DNA of 64,000 nt from Roseovarius aestuarii (GTDB lineage Bacteria > Pseudomonadota > Alphaproteobacteria > Rhodobacterales > Rhodobacteraceae), in contig JAPWHL010000008.1 in assembly GCA_027214255.1 (NCBI GenBank), forward strand, positions 62,001 to 126,000. Direction: 5' to 3'. Each line of letters opens with the position of its first letter. Within the stretch, counting starts at the first letter, position 1. The notes under the pieces are model-generated. The model made no database searches. It saw nothing but the letters and a program-made list of their open reading frames with translations, and was not told the origin of the DNA. Shown here in pieces: positions 41,889 to 50,746 of the stretch. A program made the translations under genes and the position numbers.

Positions 41889-43137
41889 TTTCCGCCTCCC
41901 CTGTTGGGCGCACCCACCATGTCTGGATACCGTTGTTGTGATAGATCGAGTTCAGGCCGCGCACCTCGCGCAACTGGGTTTTGGTTGGCTGCACATAGCC
42001 CGTGTCGTCCATCGCCCGACTTTGCAACAGCATTTCCTCGCCCTCCCAGTTCGTATCCAGATAGAAGCGTGTCAGGGCCATTTTTTCACCCGGTTTTGCC
42101 AGCCGGGCAGTTTCCCATGTCTTGCCCCCGTCCTTGGAGACATCAACGCGGGTGATCGCACCACGCCCGGACCATGCCAGTCCAGTGATGACCAATGGCC
42201 CCTTGCCATGGGTGATCGGCGATTGAGGGCTGGGCGAAGTAACAACTGACTTTGCGTCCATCGCCCATGTCCATTTGCGCGACGTGCCATCGGCCAGAGT
42301 GTCGGTATATTTGCTGGTTTCTTCACGGCTCTCCACCGGACCATCCATAACTTCGATCCGGCGAATCCATTTGATCCACATGTTGCCTTCCCAACCGGGC
42401 ACGACGAGGCGCACTGGATACCCGTGCTCTTTACGCAATGCCTCGCCGTTGGCTTTGAATGCAACGAGCACATCATCCAAAGCTTTTTCCATAGGAATCG
42501 AACGCCCGTTACTGGACGCATCCGCGCCTTCGACATAGACCCATTTGTCGGTCAGATCGCCCGCCGCATCCAACCCGGCCTCTTCCAGAAGGGCACGCAG
42601 CGAGACACCGGTATATTCCATGTTGTGGATCATACCGTGGGTGAACTGCGCACCATTCAGCTGAGCCCCGGCCCATTCCATGCCGCTGTTGGCGGCGCAT
42701 TCGCAGAAATACACGTGATTTTCGCGCGGAAAGCGTTCCAGATCAGCGTAAGTGAACACCAAGGGGCGATCGACCAATCCGTTGATCATCAGCCGATAGT
42801 CCGCTTTGCTCAGCTCAATCGCGCCCGAATGGTGTCGCTCAAACGCGGCGCCTTGTGGCGTGATAGTGCCGTCCAGCGCATGGATAGGCGTGAAGTTGAT
42901 CGAGCTGATCGTATCCGCCGTCAACCATTCAACGTTGCGGCGGATCACATCATCCTCGAACCGGATGGGCAGGCCATAGGGCGTGGCATCGACACCATCT
43001 CCAAGCCCGCTGGCCCATGGCTGAACCTCGGTGATAAGTGGATCGGGGGTTTGGGCGCGCGCGGTTGTACCTGCCATCAAGGCAGTCCCGGCGGCCGCAC
43101 CGCGTAAAAAGGCCCGGCGTGAGGGTCCGTTAGACAT
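41872..43137 (-). CDS. soxC: SoxC, molybdenum subunit of sulfane dehydrogenase
   Basis: A 421-aa Tat-exported protein (SRRAFLRGAAAGTA) of the sulfite oxidase family: molybdopterin domain with the Mo-ligand cysteine region YFCECAANSGMEW and a C-terminal dimerisation domain (ITGLAWSGRGAITRVDVS). The presence of SoxCD implies oxidation without sulfur globule storage. GGAGG precedes the ATG at 43137; the frame extends 12 codons upstream, into the soxB end, without family support. Confidence 0.95.
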   Translation of the reverse strand: MSNGPSRRAFLRGAAAGTALMAGTTARAQTPDPLITEVQPWASGLGDGVDATPYGLPIRFEDDVIRRNVEWLTADTISSINFTPIHALDGTITPQGAAFERHHSGAIELSKADYRLMINGLVDRPLVFTYADLERFPRENHVYFCECAANSGMEWAGAQLNGAQFTHGMIHNMEYTGVSLRALLEEAGLDAAGDLTDKWVYVEGADASSNGRSIPMEKALDDVLVAFKANGEALRKEHGYPVRLVVPGWEGNMWIKWIRRIEVMDGPVESREETSKYTDTLADGTSRKWTWAMDAKSVVTSPSPQSPITHGKGPLVITGLAWSGRGAITRVDVSKDGGKTWETARLAKPGEKMALTRFYLDTNWEGEEMLLQSRAMDDTGYVQPTKTQLREVRGLNSIYHNNGIQTWWVRPTGEAENVEVS

Positions 43138-43169
43138 GGTTGCCTCCGTGTCTGATCGTGTCTGTTTCG

Positions 43170-44867
43170 TCATATGCCGACAACTTCGACGCTGTCGTTT
43201 CCAGTCGCTGTAACGGTCCCCTGTTTGCGAATATGCGCCTCGACCACATCCCAGATCATTGGGCCTTCGGTGCCTTCGTTAACCGAGGCCCATCCGGCAA
43301 CCTGATAGGTTTTGGACGCGTCAATTTTTTCGCCCGTTTTCAACAGGGTCATATCCGTGATGCGTTCGCCTTGCGGCTTGGATATGTCGATCCGATAGCC
43401 AAGGCCGCCTGTGCGCACCATATCCCCGCCCTGTTGGTAATAGGGGTCAGGATTAAAGATATTGTCAGCGACATCCTCTAGCACGACATGCAGGAATTCT
43501 CCCGTCATTTCATTACGATACGCCTCGCCGTACGACATAGAGGTTACGTTCCACAAATCTTCGCGCGTGATGTCCTGCCCCGGCAGAATCGACGGCCCCC
43601 AGCGCACGCCGGGACTAAGCGCGATATCCGCCTCGCGTTCAGACAGCAAAGCGTCGCAGATCAGATCGTCCCATGTGCCGTTGAAATTGCCACGCCGATA
43701 CAGCAGGCTGTCGGAATGGCCAATCACCTCGGCCAACGTGTCTTCGTAAGGCGCGCGTACCTGATCGATCACGGCCGCGACATCGGCATCCGGCGTGATC
43801 ACGTCCGACAGGATCGGGATCAACTTGTGGCGAAAACCCATCATACGCCCGTCACGCACATCCAGATCAACGCGGCTGACAAATTTACCATTTGATCCCG
43901 AGGCGACAATGATCGTTTCGCCCACCAGAACCGGCTCGGGCAGGGCATCATGCGTGTGGCCTGACAGGATCACGTCAATACCTTTGACAATACTCGCCAT
44001 CTTCTTATCCACGTCAAAGCCATTGTGGCTAAGGCACACAACAAGTTCGGCACCCTCGGCGCGAACCTGATCTACCATTTCCTGCATATTTTCGTCACGG
44101 ATACCGAACGAGTACTCCGGGAACATCCAACCGGGATTCGCAATCGGCATATAGGGGAAGGCTTGCCCGATCACGGCGATCTTGACGCCGCCACGTTCAA
44201 AGAACTTATATGGCGGAAACAGCTCGGCGGGTTCGTCCCATTCGGCATCAAAGATATTTTGCCCAAGCGCGGCAAAGGGCAATCCCTCGACAATCTCCTG
44301 AACCCGTTCAGAGCCCAGCGTAAACTCCCAATGGAAGGTCATCGCATCCGGCTTCAACGCATTCATCACGTCGACCATATCCTGACCTTCAGTGTGGTAG
44401 CACGTATAACTGCCATGCCAAGTGTCGCCACCGTCCAGCAATAGTGCGTCGGGTCGGTCCGAGCGGATTTGATTGATCACAGTTGCGACACGATCCAACC
44501 CGCCAACGCGGCCAAATCCCTGCGCCAAAGCTGCAAAATCGCCTGAGGACAATGCGTAATGCGCGTAAGACCCGTCATTAATCCCATACATCTTGCGGAA
44601 ATCGGCGCCCGTAATATGGGGCACTTTGCCCTTATTCATGCCAACGCCAAGGTTCAGCGACGGCTCACGGAAATAGATCGGCTTTAGTTGGGCGTGAATG
44701 TCGGTGATGTGGATCAGCGACACATTGCCAAAGGTGTCAAACTCCAACAGTTGATCCTGCGTCAGAGCCTGCTGCGCGGCAAGGCGCCCCCATTGTCCAA
44801 AACCGGACGCACCCAGTATTGCGCTGGCCGCCATGCTGGTTTGTAGAAAATCGCGACGGGAAATCAT
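43170..44867 (-). CDS. soxB: SoxB, thiosulfohydrolase
   Basis: A 565-aa Tat-exported (ISRRDFLQTSMAASA) dimanganese hydrolase that releases sulfate from SoxY-bound S-sulfocysteine. The metallophosphoesterase domain shows DIHAQ (Asp56, His58), DGGDTWHGS and LSGHTHDA; the C-terminal half is the 5'-nucleotidase-like domain. It comes 67 bases after soxA, but a strong terminator sits in that gap. Confidence 0.96.
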   Translation of the reverse strand: MISRRDFLQTSMAASAILGASGFGQWGRLAAQQALTQDQLLEFDTFGNVSLIHITDIHAQLKPIYFREPSLNLGVGMNKGKVPHITGADFRKMYGINDGSYAHYALSSGDFAALAQGFGRVGGLDRVATVINQIRSDRPDALLLDGGDTWHGSYTCYHTEGQDMVDVMNALKPDAMTFHWEFTLGSERVQEIVEGLPFAALGQNIFDAEWDEPAELFPPYKFFERGGVKIAVIGQAFPYMPIANPGWMFPEYSFGIRDENMQEMVDQVRAEGAELVVCLSHNGFDVDKKMASIVKGIDVILSGHTHDALPEPVLVGETIIVASGSNGKFVSRVDLDVRDGRMMGFRHKLIPILSDVITPDADVAAVIDQVRAPYEDTLAEVIGHSDSLLYRRGNFNGTWDDLICDALLSEREADIALSPGVRWGPSILPGQDITREDLWNVTSMSYGEAYRNEMTGEFLHVVLEDVADNIFNPDPYYQQGGDMVRTGGLGYRIDISKPQGERITDMTLLKTGEKIDASKTYQVAGWASVNEGTEGPMIWDVVEAHIRKQGTVTATGNDSVEVVGI

Positions 44868-44894
44868 ATGCGCATTCCTGAATGTTTGAGAATA

Positions 44895-44926
44895 GAAAAA
44901 AGCCCTGCACGGATACCGCGCAGGGC
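44895..44926 (-). terminator. Rho-independent terminator between soxA and soxB
   Basis: On the minus strand an 11-pair stem (44902-44912 with 44916-44926, core GCCCTGC/GCAGGGC, one G-T pair) and three-base loop is followed at once by six Ts. It lies eight bases after the soxA stop and should stop a share of transcripts before soxB. Confidence 0.8.
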
Positions 44927-44934
44927 CTTGTTGA

Positions 44935-45780
44935 TCAGTTACGGACGGACGGGCCCTCGACGCTCAGGCCGTTTCCGCGCGACGCGACATACAGTTCCAA
45001 CGCGATGAACTCGGGGCTGCCGGGCGCGAATGTTTCGGCGCGGGTATCACGCACGCAGCCCTTAAAACGCGCATGAACCGCATTCAGTTTGGTGTTCTTC
45101 AAACGATAAACCGGGAAACCGTTGGTCTGACCCTGGCTAAGATGGTCTGCGCGGATCATGTTGCCATAGTTATCTTCGTGGCAATTCGCACAGGCCAACT
45201 CCAATTGACCGAACCGCGTATAATACAGCTCTTCGCCCGCTTCCCACGTGGACTGAGCCGGGCCATCAATGGCAACGTTCATCGGCATGCCACGGGAAAC
45301 AGACGCCAACAGCGCGGTCATATTGACCATATCACCGCCAGTATATTTCCACTTGTCCGCACCCATGCGGTTTTCGCGGCAATCGTTGATTTGCATTTCC
45401 AGCGTGCGGACTTCGCCCGCATCTTCGTTCCACTTGGGATAGACGGGACGCACACCGGCCATTTCTTCGGAAGCACCGTGACAATCAGCACAGGATTTAC
45501 CCTCGCTGCCATCGGCAGTGTTCCAGACATCTTCAGCCTGTTCGACGAAAATCATGCCGGGATTGTCGAAATCATCAGCCTGCATCGCGCGCGTCTCGAC
45601 GCCGCGAAAGTGCCAGCCCGAAATTACTTCGTCCATAACATCCGCAACGGCGGCGGGGGCTTCGGTACGCGTGACGATTTCCAGATCACCGTTAACCACC
45701 AGAGTGTCGTCCACCGGGTCTGCCGACGCCAGCGTCGAGGCCATGAGGCTGGCCGCGAAAACCGCTGTAAATTTCTTCAT
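44935..45780 (-). CDS. soxA: SoxA, diheme cytochrome of the SoxXA thiosulfate-conjugating complex
   Basis: A 281-aa periplasmic protein with signal peptide (to Ala20), two heme sites CADCH (97-101) and CANCH (197-201), and the active-site cysteine Cys242 in FKGCVRDTRAE that carries a persulfide and ligates heme. SoxXA oxidatively joins thiosulfate to SoxY. GGGAGGG precedes the ATG at 45780. It is the diheme type, as in Paracoccus and Rhodovulum. Confidence 0.96.
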   Translation of the reverse strand: MKKFTAVFAASLMASTLASADPVDDTLVVNGDLEIVTRTEAPAAVADVMDEVISGWHFRGVETRAMQADDFDNPGMIFVEQAEDVWNTADGSEGKSCADCHGASEEMAGVRPVYPKWNEDAGEVRTLEMQINDCRENRMGADKWKYTGGDMVNMTALLASVSRGMPMNVAIDGPAQSTWEAGEELYYTRFGQLELACANCHEDNYGNMIRADHLSQGQTNGFPVYRLKNTKLNAVHARFKGCVRDTRAETFAPGSPEFIALELYVASRGNGLSVEGPSVRN

Positions 45781-45805
45781 CCCTGTCCCTCCCAAGACCA
45801 TAGGT

Positions 45806-46135
45806 TCACTCGATGGCAATCTTTTTGCTGTCTTCGTAGACCGAACCGTCGTCATCATACCATGTGAATTTGAACTCACCTGCTTCGGGAACGATCGCCT
45901 CGAACTCCAAATACGGGTTGGTCGAAATCGCGGGCTCCAACGTAATGTCGACAACATTCTGCCCGTTAAAATCGCAGGTAAAGCGGTTGATGATCGACCG
46001 TGGGATCGCGTTGCCGTCGCTGTCTTTGCGTTGACCGGATTCCATTTTGTGACTGATCAACGTCTTGATCGTGATCTTGTCACCGGCAGCCGCCTTCTTT
46101 GGGACTTTGACGCGGGGTTTTACGCCTTTTGCCAT
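45806..46135 (-). CDS. soxZ: SoxZ, sulfur carrier partner subunit
   Basis: A 109-aa protein that pairs with SoxY (KGVKPRVKVPKKAAAGDKITIKT start; MESGQRKD; FKFTWYDDDGS). It has no signal peptide, as expected, because it is exported piggyback on SoxY. CCAGGAG precedes the ATG. A 126-base gap separates it from soxY, larger than usual in this operon. Confidence 0.95.
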   Translation of the reverse strand: MAKGVKPRVKVPKKAAAGDKITIKTLISHKMESGQRKDSDGNAIPRSIINRFTCDFNGQNVVDITLEPAISTNPYLEFEAIVPEAGEFKFTWYDDDGSVYEDSKKIAIE

Positions 46136-46261
46136 TTTGTAAACTCCTGGGTTTTGCGCTTGGCCTCATGGGCATTTTTCGCCCTGACCCCCGCGCCCGT
46201 ATATCATTTCCAGCGCCTGTCAGACCGGACATGTTCCAGCCTGACACGCGTTTATCAGACC

Positions 46262-46681
46262 TTATCCGCCGCAGCCGCCAATCGTGACTTTCACTGTCGA
46301 TGCGGATTTGACGAACGAGCCATCTTCCAGCTTGGCGATAGCGACAACATCCTGTGTGCCTGCCAAACGAATGCGCGTCGACGCCGAGCGCGACGCAGCC
46401 AAGGGCCCGAATTTGAACGTGGCAACGGCGGGCGTCGGATTGCCCATGGCCAGCACCATAATTTCGACAGCACTGCCCGAAGACACCTCGATTGGCACGG
46501 TGTTGCCGTTTTCGGCGATTTCGGGCGCGGTTAGCTTGATGTCGCCCTCGCCCACTTCGGCACCGCCGGTAAATGCGGCAATCGCTTCGTCGCCCTTGGC
46601 CGCGAAGGCGCGCAAGGGCAAGGCAACCGTCAGGGCTGCACCGGCCCCCATCAAGATTGCATCGCGTCGTGTCAGTTGCAT
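46262..46681 (-). CDS. soxY: SoxY, sulfur carrier protein
   Basis: A 139-aa protein with a Tat-type signal (TRRDAILMGAGAALTVALP) and the C-terminal swinging arm GGCGG, whose Cys137 carries the sulfur intermediates. It is the central substrate carrier of the Sox cycle. CCGGAGG precedes the ATG at 46681. Confidence 0.96.
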   Translation of the reverse strand: MQLTRRDAILMGAGAALTVALPLRAFAAKGDEAIAAFTGGAEVGEGDIKLTAPEIAENGNTVPIEVSSGSAVEIMVLAMGNPTPAVATFKFGPLAASRSASTRIRLAGTQDVVAIAKLEDGSFVKSASTVKVTIGGCGG

Positions 46682-46712
46682 GTGTGAACCTCCGGTTGAC
46701 CCTTTGGGGTCG

Positions 46713-47186
46713 TTAGTCTTTCAAGGTGGTCAGATAGGCCACCACATCTTCGATCTGCTGTGCTTCCAGAAGCGGGCCAAGCGTGTCATCCGCCGCCTTG
46801 CCCGTATAGGCATTACCTGCGCGGATGTAGCCTTCTGTCTTGTAGAAAGAGGGCATCATGCTTCCGTCGAACATCATTTTGGCGTTTGCAACGATCCCGC
46901 GCAGTTCCGCCTCGCTCCAACGGTCACCGGCACCGTCCAACATAGGACCAATATTGCCCTGAAATGGCACGTCAGCCAGATCGGTAACCTCATGGCAGGC
47001 GATGCAGTTACCCAAACCCTTACTGCTGACAACCTTGCGACCGTTTTCCGGATCGCCTGGAACACCAGTCAAAGACGTTTCGACGGCACCGTCGACATAG
47101 ACGACTGACGAGGGCGCGATCTCAGCGGCGCTCACAGCACTGGTCGATGCGGCGAATGCCAATATCATGAGAAATTTGCGTTCCAT
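46713..47186 (-). CDS. soxX: SoxX, monoheme cytochrome c
   Basis: A 157-aa periplasmic cytochrome with signal peptide (to about Ala21), heme site CIACH (61-65) and a Met ligand region (GSMMPSFY). It forms the SoxXA complex with SoxA. The ATG at 47186 follows GGGAGG; upstream lies the spacer with the shared sox motif, so this is probably the first gene of a SoxR-controlled transcript. Confidence 0.95.
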   Translation of the reverse strand: MERKFLMILAFAASTSAVSAAEIAPSSVVYVDGAVETSLTGVPGDPENGRKVVSSKGLGNCIACHEVTDLADVPFQGNIGPMLDGAGDRWSEAELRGIVANAKMMFDGSMMPSFYKTEGYIRAGNAYTGKAADDTLGPLLEAQQIEDVVAYLTTLKD

Positions 47187-47198
47187 GCGTCCTCCCAA

Positions 47199-47209
47199 AC
47201 ACATTCAAG
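47199..47209. promoter_or_regulatory. Candidate SoxR operator half-site in the soxW-soxX spacer
   Basis: The 11-mer ACACATTCAAG, followed by ATTTA, lies 13 bases before the soxX start. The identical 11-mer recurs in the soxS-soxV spacer. In Paracoccus and Pseudaminobacter SoxR binds exactly these two spacers, so the repeat is a good operator candidate. Confidence 0.6.
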
Positions 47210-47281
47210 ATTTAGCATACTATAGGACACCGCCCCATCGTCAATCAAGCGAAAGTTCAAAATGCCAAGGCCCATTTGACC

Positions 47282-47860
47282 TTAATCTGTCGAACCGTTG
47301 TTGCGTTCCTTAATGCGGCGTGCGTGATATCTTTGAAAATCCTCACCTGAATCAAGTTTATAGCGCTTTTCATTGACCCATGTGAACATATCGATCGTGG
47401 TTCCGGCCGCAAACGCCCCGGGCATCACTGCGACGCTGGCGGTCTGTGCGGTCGCGCCATCCTCGACCTGCTCGGGCAAAAACAGAATCGAAGGGGTAAA
47501 CAACAACCCCCACTTGCGCGTGGCCTGCTTTTCGCTGAGTGTCTCGCCGTCGAAATCCGTGATCTCGGTATCACCATGCAGGTTGATCTGGACGACAAAG
47601 AAATTGTCACTGATGTAATTGGATATTTCGGGTATCGAGAACACTTCGGTGTGCATCTTTTCACAATAGATACACCCGCGCTGCTCAACGATAATAGCCA
47701 GCCGCTTACCTTCGGCATTCGCCTCGGCCAGATCTTCCTTTAGATCCTTGAAAGTATCCCTCATCCACGGCGCTTTATGCAGCCCGTCGTCGCCCTTTTC
47801 GGCAGCGACGCCGAACACAGGCAAAAGACACATAATCATAACGGCAAACAAACGTGTCAT
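47282..47860 (-). CDS. soxW: SoxW, periplasmic thioredoxin
   Basis: A 192-aa exported thioredoxin-like protein (signal MTRLFAVMIMCLLPVFGVAA) with the redox motif CIYC at residues 63-66 and a TPSILFL cis-proline region. It receives electrons from SoxV and keeps Sox thiols, such as the SoxY cysteine, reduced. GGGAG precedes the ATG at 47860. Confidence 0.92.
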   Translation of the reverse strand: MTRLFAVMIMCLLPVFGVAAEKGDDGLHKAPWMRDTFKDLKEDLAEANAEGKRLAIIVEQRGCIYCEKMHTEVFSIPEISNYISDNFFVVQINLHGDTEITDFDGETLSEKQATRKWGLLFTPSILFLPEQVEDGATAQTASVAVMPGAFAAGTTIDMFTWVNEKRYKLDSGEDFQRYHARRIKERNNGSTD

Positions 47861-47901
47861 TTGGCAATCTCCCAAAATCAGGTTTCAATTTGTAGACTTG
47901 G

Positions 47902-48639
47902 CTAGATGTTCTGAAACGCCGGGAACGTCTCTAACATCCATTGCGCAATGTAGTTCACGCTATCCGTTGCGATCAGTGCGGCAAAGACGATCATCAACAC
48001 GCCCATAGCTTTCTCGACCTTGGGCAGGTGACGGCGGAATTTTGATGCGAATTTCAGGAAGGCCCCGATGAACAACGACGCCACCACAAACGGAGCGGTC
48101 ATCGCCACGCCAAAAACCAGCAGCAAAATCAATCCTTCAAGCGCTGTCGATTCGGTGCTGGCGGTAAACACCACCGCGGTCAGCACCCCCCCCACGCATG
48201 GCGTCCACCCCGCCGCAAAGGCAAAGCCGACTACATAAGCCCCCAAGACGGACATGTTTTTTGTATCCCCCGCGTCCATTTGGAAGGCTCGGTTCAAGAA
48301 CCCGATGCGAAACACACCCAGAAAATGCAGCCCCATAACCAGAACAACCAACGCCGCGAACAGGCGGAATTCGGTCTGCAGGCTGCGAAAGGTCTGACTT
48401 AGGCCATAAGCGGCCGCGCCAAGCAGAACAAAAACGGTGATAATCCCCAACGAAAACATGACCGATGCCAGAAACGCACGCCGGCGTACGCCCGGGGCCA
48501 ATTGGCCTTCGGCGCTGATTTCGGACATGGAGGCGCCAGCCATGTAACTCAGGTAGAAAGGAACGATGGGCAGAACGCAGGGCGAAAAGAAAACAATTAA
48601 ACCGCCCAGAAACGCGCCCATCAAGGACACATCAAACAT
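47902..48639 (-). CDS. soxV: SoxV, CcdA-type thiol-electron transporter
   Basis: A 245-aa membrane protein with six hydrophobic helices and the two CcdA/DsbD cysteine motifs FFSPCVLPIVP and GWTPCVGG. It moves reducing power from cytoplasmic thioredoxin across the membrane to SoxW. It is divergent from soxS across a 77-base spacer with a candidate SoxR site. Confidence 0.94.
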   Translation of the reverse strand: MFDVSLMGAFLGGLIVFFSPCVLPIVPFYLSYMAGASMSEISAEGQLAPGVRRRAFLASVMFSLGIITVFVLLGAAAYGLSQTFRSLQTEFRLFAALVVLVMGLHFLGVFRIGFLNRAFQMDAGDTKNMSVLGAYVVGFAFAAGWTPCVGGVLTAVVFTASTESTALEGLILLLVFGVAMTAPFVVASLFIGAFLKFASKFRRHLPKVEKAMGVLMIVFAALIATDSVNYIAQWMLETFPAFQNI

Positions 48640-48667
48640 GGCCTACCGCCCCCCGCTTGTGCCAATT

Positions 48668-48687
48668 ACACATTCAAGTTATTGTAT
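48668..48687. promoter_or_regulatory. Candidate SoxR operator in the soxS-soxV spacer
   Basis: ACACATTCAAG (48668-48678), shared with the soxW-X spacer, forms with the following bases an imperfect palindrome ATTCAA-GTTA-TTGTAT (48672-48687, one mismatch). Its placement between the divergent soxV and soxS starts suits repression of both by the ArsR-type SoxR. Confidence 0.6.
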
Positions 48688-48716
48688 ATCTGACCTCAAC
48701 GTCAATCGGAACCGCG

Positions 48717-49112
48717 ATGAAACGCTTGGCCTTTGCCCTTGCCGTAGTATTTATCCCATTGCCCGCCATCGCCGCCGACCTTGTGATGGTCGAGCAAGAG
48801 GGCTGTTATTGGTGCGCACAATGGGACAAAGAGATTGCCCACATCTACCCCAACACGGATGAAGGGCAGCGCGCGCCGCTGCGCCGTGTTGATCTGCGCG
48901 ATCTTCCCGACGACATCACATTTACATCTCCGCCAGTTTTCACCCCCACGTTTGTTTTGGTCGACAACGGTCATGAACTGGCCCGGATGGAAGGCTACGC
49001 CGGGGACCAGTTTTTCTGGTTTCTCTTGGGCAGAATGCTGGATGAAAACGGGATTCCGCCGCCCCCTGAACCCGCACGGTTGCCCAAGCCCCAAGCAAGG
49101 GATGAACTTTAG
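48717..49112 (+). CDS. soxS: SoxS, periplasmic thioredoxin-like protein
   Basis: A 131-aa exported protein (signal MKRLAFALAVVFIPLPAIAA) with the redox pair Cys30-Tyr-Trp-Cys33. In Paracoccus SoxS is needed for full expression of Sox activity and acts with SoxV/W in thiol homeostasis. The start at 48717 places the basic residues directly before the signal helix. It is followed by soxR, 107 bases on, as in Paracoccus. Confidence 0.92.
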   Translation: MKRLAFALAVVFIPLPAIAADLVMVEQEGCYWCAQWDKEIAHIYPNTDEGQRAPLRRVDLRDLPDDITFTSPPVFTPTFVLVDNGHELARMEGYAGDQFFWFLLGRMLDENGIPPPPEPARLPKPQARDEL

Positions 49113-49219
49113 GCAACCATGTGCATCAACTGTTGAAATTGTCTTAACACGCCAAGTTTTCTTTGCCATGGTTTGGCCCGGATAATACCGAAACATCAGA
49201 AAATGGACCACTCGCCGCG

Positions 49220-49555
49220 ATGTCACTGCCCGTCATAACCAACGAAATGTCCGACTCGGAAATCGAGCAGATGATGGACAACGCACGCAATGCATCGAAT
49301 TTTCTAAAGGCGATCAGCCACGAAGGCCGCCTGATGATCCTGTGCCATCTGGCCACGGGCGAGAAATCCGTGACCGAGTTGGAAAAACTGTTGTCCAGCC
49401 GTCAGGCCGCTGTATCTCAGCAGCTTTCGCGCCTGCGCACCGAAGGGTTGGTGGCGCCGCGTCGCGACGGCAAAGCGATCTATTACAGTTTGACGGACCC
49501 GCGCGCGATCCAGATACTGGATCTGGTCTATGACCTGTTTTGCGCCAACAAATAG
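49220..49555 (+). CDS. soxR: SoxR, ArsR-family repressor of sox genes
   Basis: A 111-aa winged-helix repressor (ASNFLKAISHEGRLMILCHL; VTELEKLLSSRQAAVSQQLSRL). Two cysteines, Cys42 and Cys108, match the conserved pair that senses sulfur species in SoxR/BigR/SqrR-type repressors: persulfide or disulfide formation releases DNA. ATG at 49220 is chosen; an ATG at 49247 would remove nine residues. A strong ribosome site is not obvious for either. Confidence 0.93.
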   Translation: MSLPVITNEMSDSEIEQMMDNARNASNFLKAISHEGRLMILCHLATGEKSVTELEKLLSSRQAAVSQQLSRLRTEGLVAPRRDGKAIYYSLTDPRAIQILDLVYDLFCANK

Positions 49556-49681
49556 ACTGTTGTCCGCGTGATCACGCCGACAGCGCCTGAACCAGCATAA
49601 AGGTCACTTTATAATGCGGCCTAAGACCGCCCCACGCGATTTTGCCCAACTGTTTACCCTAGCCATCCGTGAGAGAGCCTG

Positions 49682-50746
49682 ATGATGACCACATTATCCG
49701 ACGCGGCAGCCTTGGCGCTGATAGGCTTAGGAGGTGGCGTCATTTTGGGGCTTGCCGCCCGGCTGGGTCGGTTTTGCACATTGGGCGCTGTCGAAGACTA
49801 TCTATATCAGGGCAATTCCACGCGGTTGCGGATGTGGGGGCTGGCCATCGGAGTTGCCGGGCTAGGGTCCTTCACGTTGATCGGGCTGGGCGGTTTGAAC
49901 CCGGCAGAGTCCATATATCACATGGCGCCTTGGTCGCCCGCTTATGGCATTCTTGGCGGTCTGTTGTTCGGGTATGGGATGGCGCTGGCGGGCAATTGCG
50001 GGTTCGGCGCACTCGCGCGGTTCGGCGGTGGCGACTTGCGCGCGTTTGTGATCGTCTTGGTGATGGGAATCAGTACTTACTTCGCATTGTCCGGCCCGTT
50101 GGCCCATTTGCGCATTGCCGGCCTATCAGCAACAGAAATGCCGACGCAAATCCGCAGCTATCCCGATGCGCTGAGCCTTGCGACGGGTTTGTCGGCCACG
50201 TTCTGGGGTCTTGCGATCAGCGCAGGGATGACGGCATGGGCATTATGGTCGCGTGACTTTGTCCGCAACCTGCGCGCGGCACTTTGGGGCGCGCTTGTCG
50301 GTCTGGCCATCGTAAGCGGTTGGGTCGGGACGCAATGGATCGCGCACACCGGCTTTGGGGTTTCCCCGGTCAACAGCCACACCTTCACGTCCCCACTGGG
50401 AGAAACTTTACTGTTCCTGATGACATCCAGCGGAGGCGGGCTGACTTTTGGCGTCGGGTCGGTAGGGGGCGTGTTGATCGGCGCGTTCCTTGGCAGCTTG
50501 ATAAAGGGCCATTTCAGGTGGGAAGCCTGCGAAGACCCACGTGAATTGACCCGTCAAGTCGTGGGCGCCGTCCTGATGGGGTTCGGCGCAGCGCTGGCCA
50601 TGGGCTGCACCATCGGTCAGGGGATCTCGGCGTTTTCATTGCTCACACTGAATGCACCCATTGTCTTCGCGTCAATTTTTGCCGGCGCGGCACTGGGCCT
50701 GCGTCAGTTAATCACCGGACTGTCCATGGGCCGTGATCAAACTTAG
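49682..50746 (+). CDS. soxT: YeeE/YedE-family sulfur transporter (SoxT-like), copy 2
   Basis: A 354-aa membrane protein, about nine or ten helices, with the family cysteines in LGRFCTLGAVED (near residue 31) and AALAMGCTIGQGIS (near the end), and AGNCGFGAL in between. It follows soxR on the same strand by 126 bases. It differs clearly from copy 1, so the two may carry different sulfur species or directions (for example thiosulfate and sulfite), which is inference. Confidence 0.85.
   Translation: MMTTLSDAAALALIGLGGGVILGLAARLGRFCTLGAVEDYLYQGNSTRLRMWGLAIGVAGLGSFTLIGLGGLNPAESIYHMAPWSPAYGILGGLLFGYGMALAGNCGFGALARFGGGDLRAFVIVLVMGISTYFALSGPLAHLRIAGLSATEMPTQIRSYPDALSLATGLSATFWGLAISAGMTAWALWSRDFVRNLRAALWGALVGLAIVSGWVGTQWIAHTGFGVSPVNSHTFTSPLGETLLFLMTSSGGGLTFGVGSVGGVLIGAFLGSLIKGHFRWEACEDPRELTRQVVGAVLMGFGAALAMGCTIGQGISAFSLLTLNAPIVFASIFAGAALGLRQLITGLSMGRDQT

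Noticed and set aside
46136..46261. Hairpins in the soxY-soxZ spacer (TGTCAG/CTGACA and GGGC/GCCC)
   Set aside because: The stems are only four to six pairs with long or A-rich loops, too weak to call a terminator.
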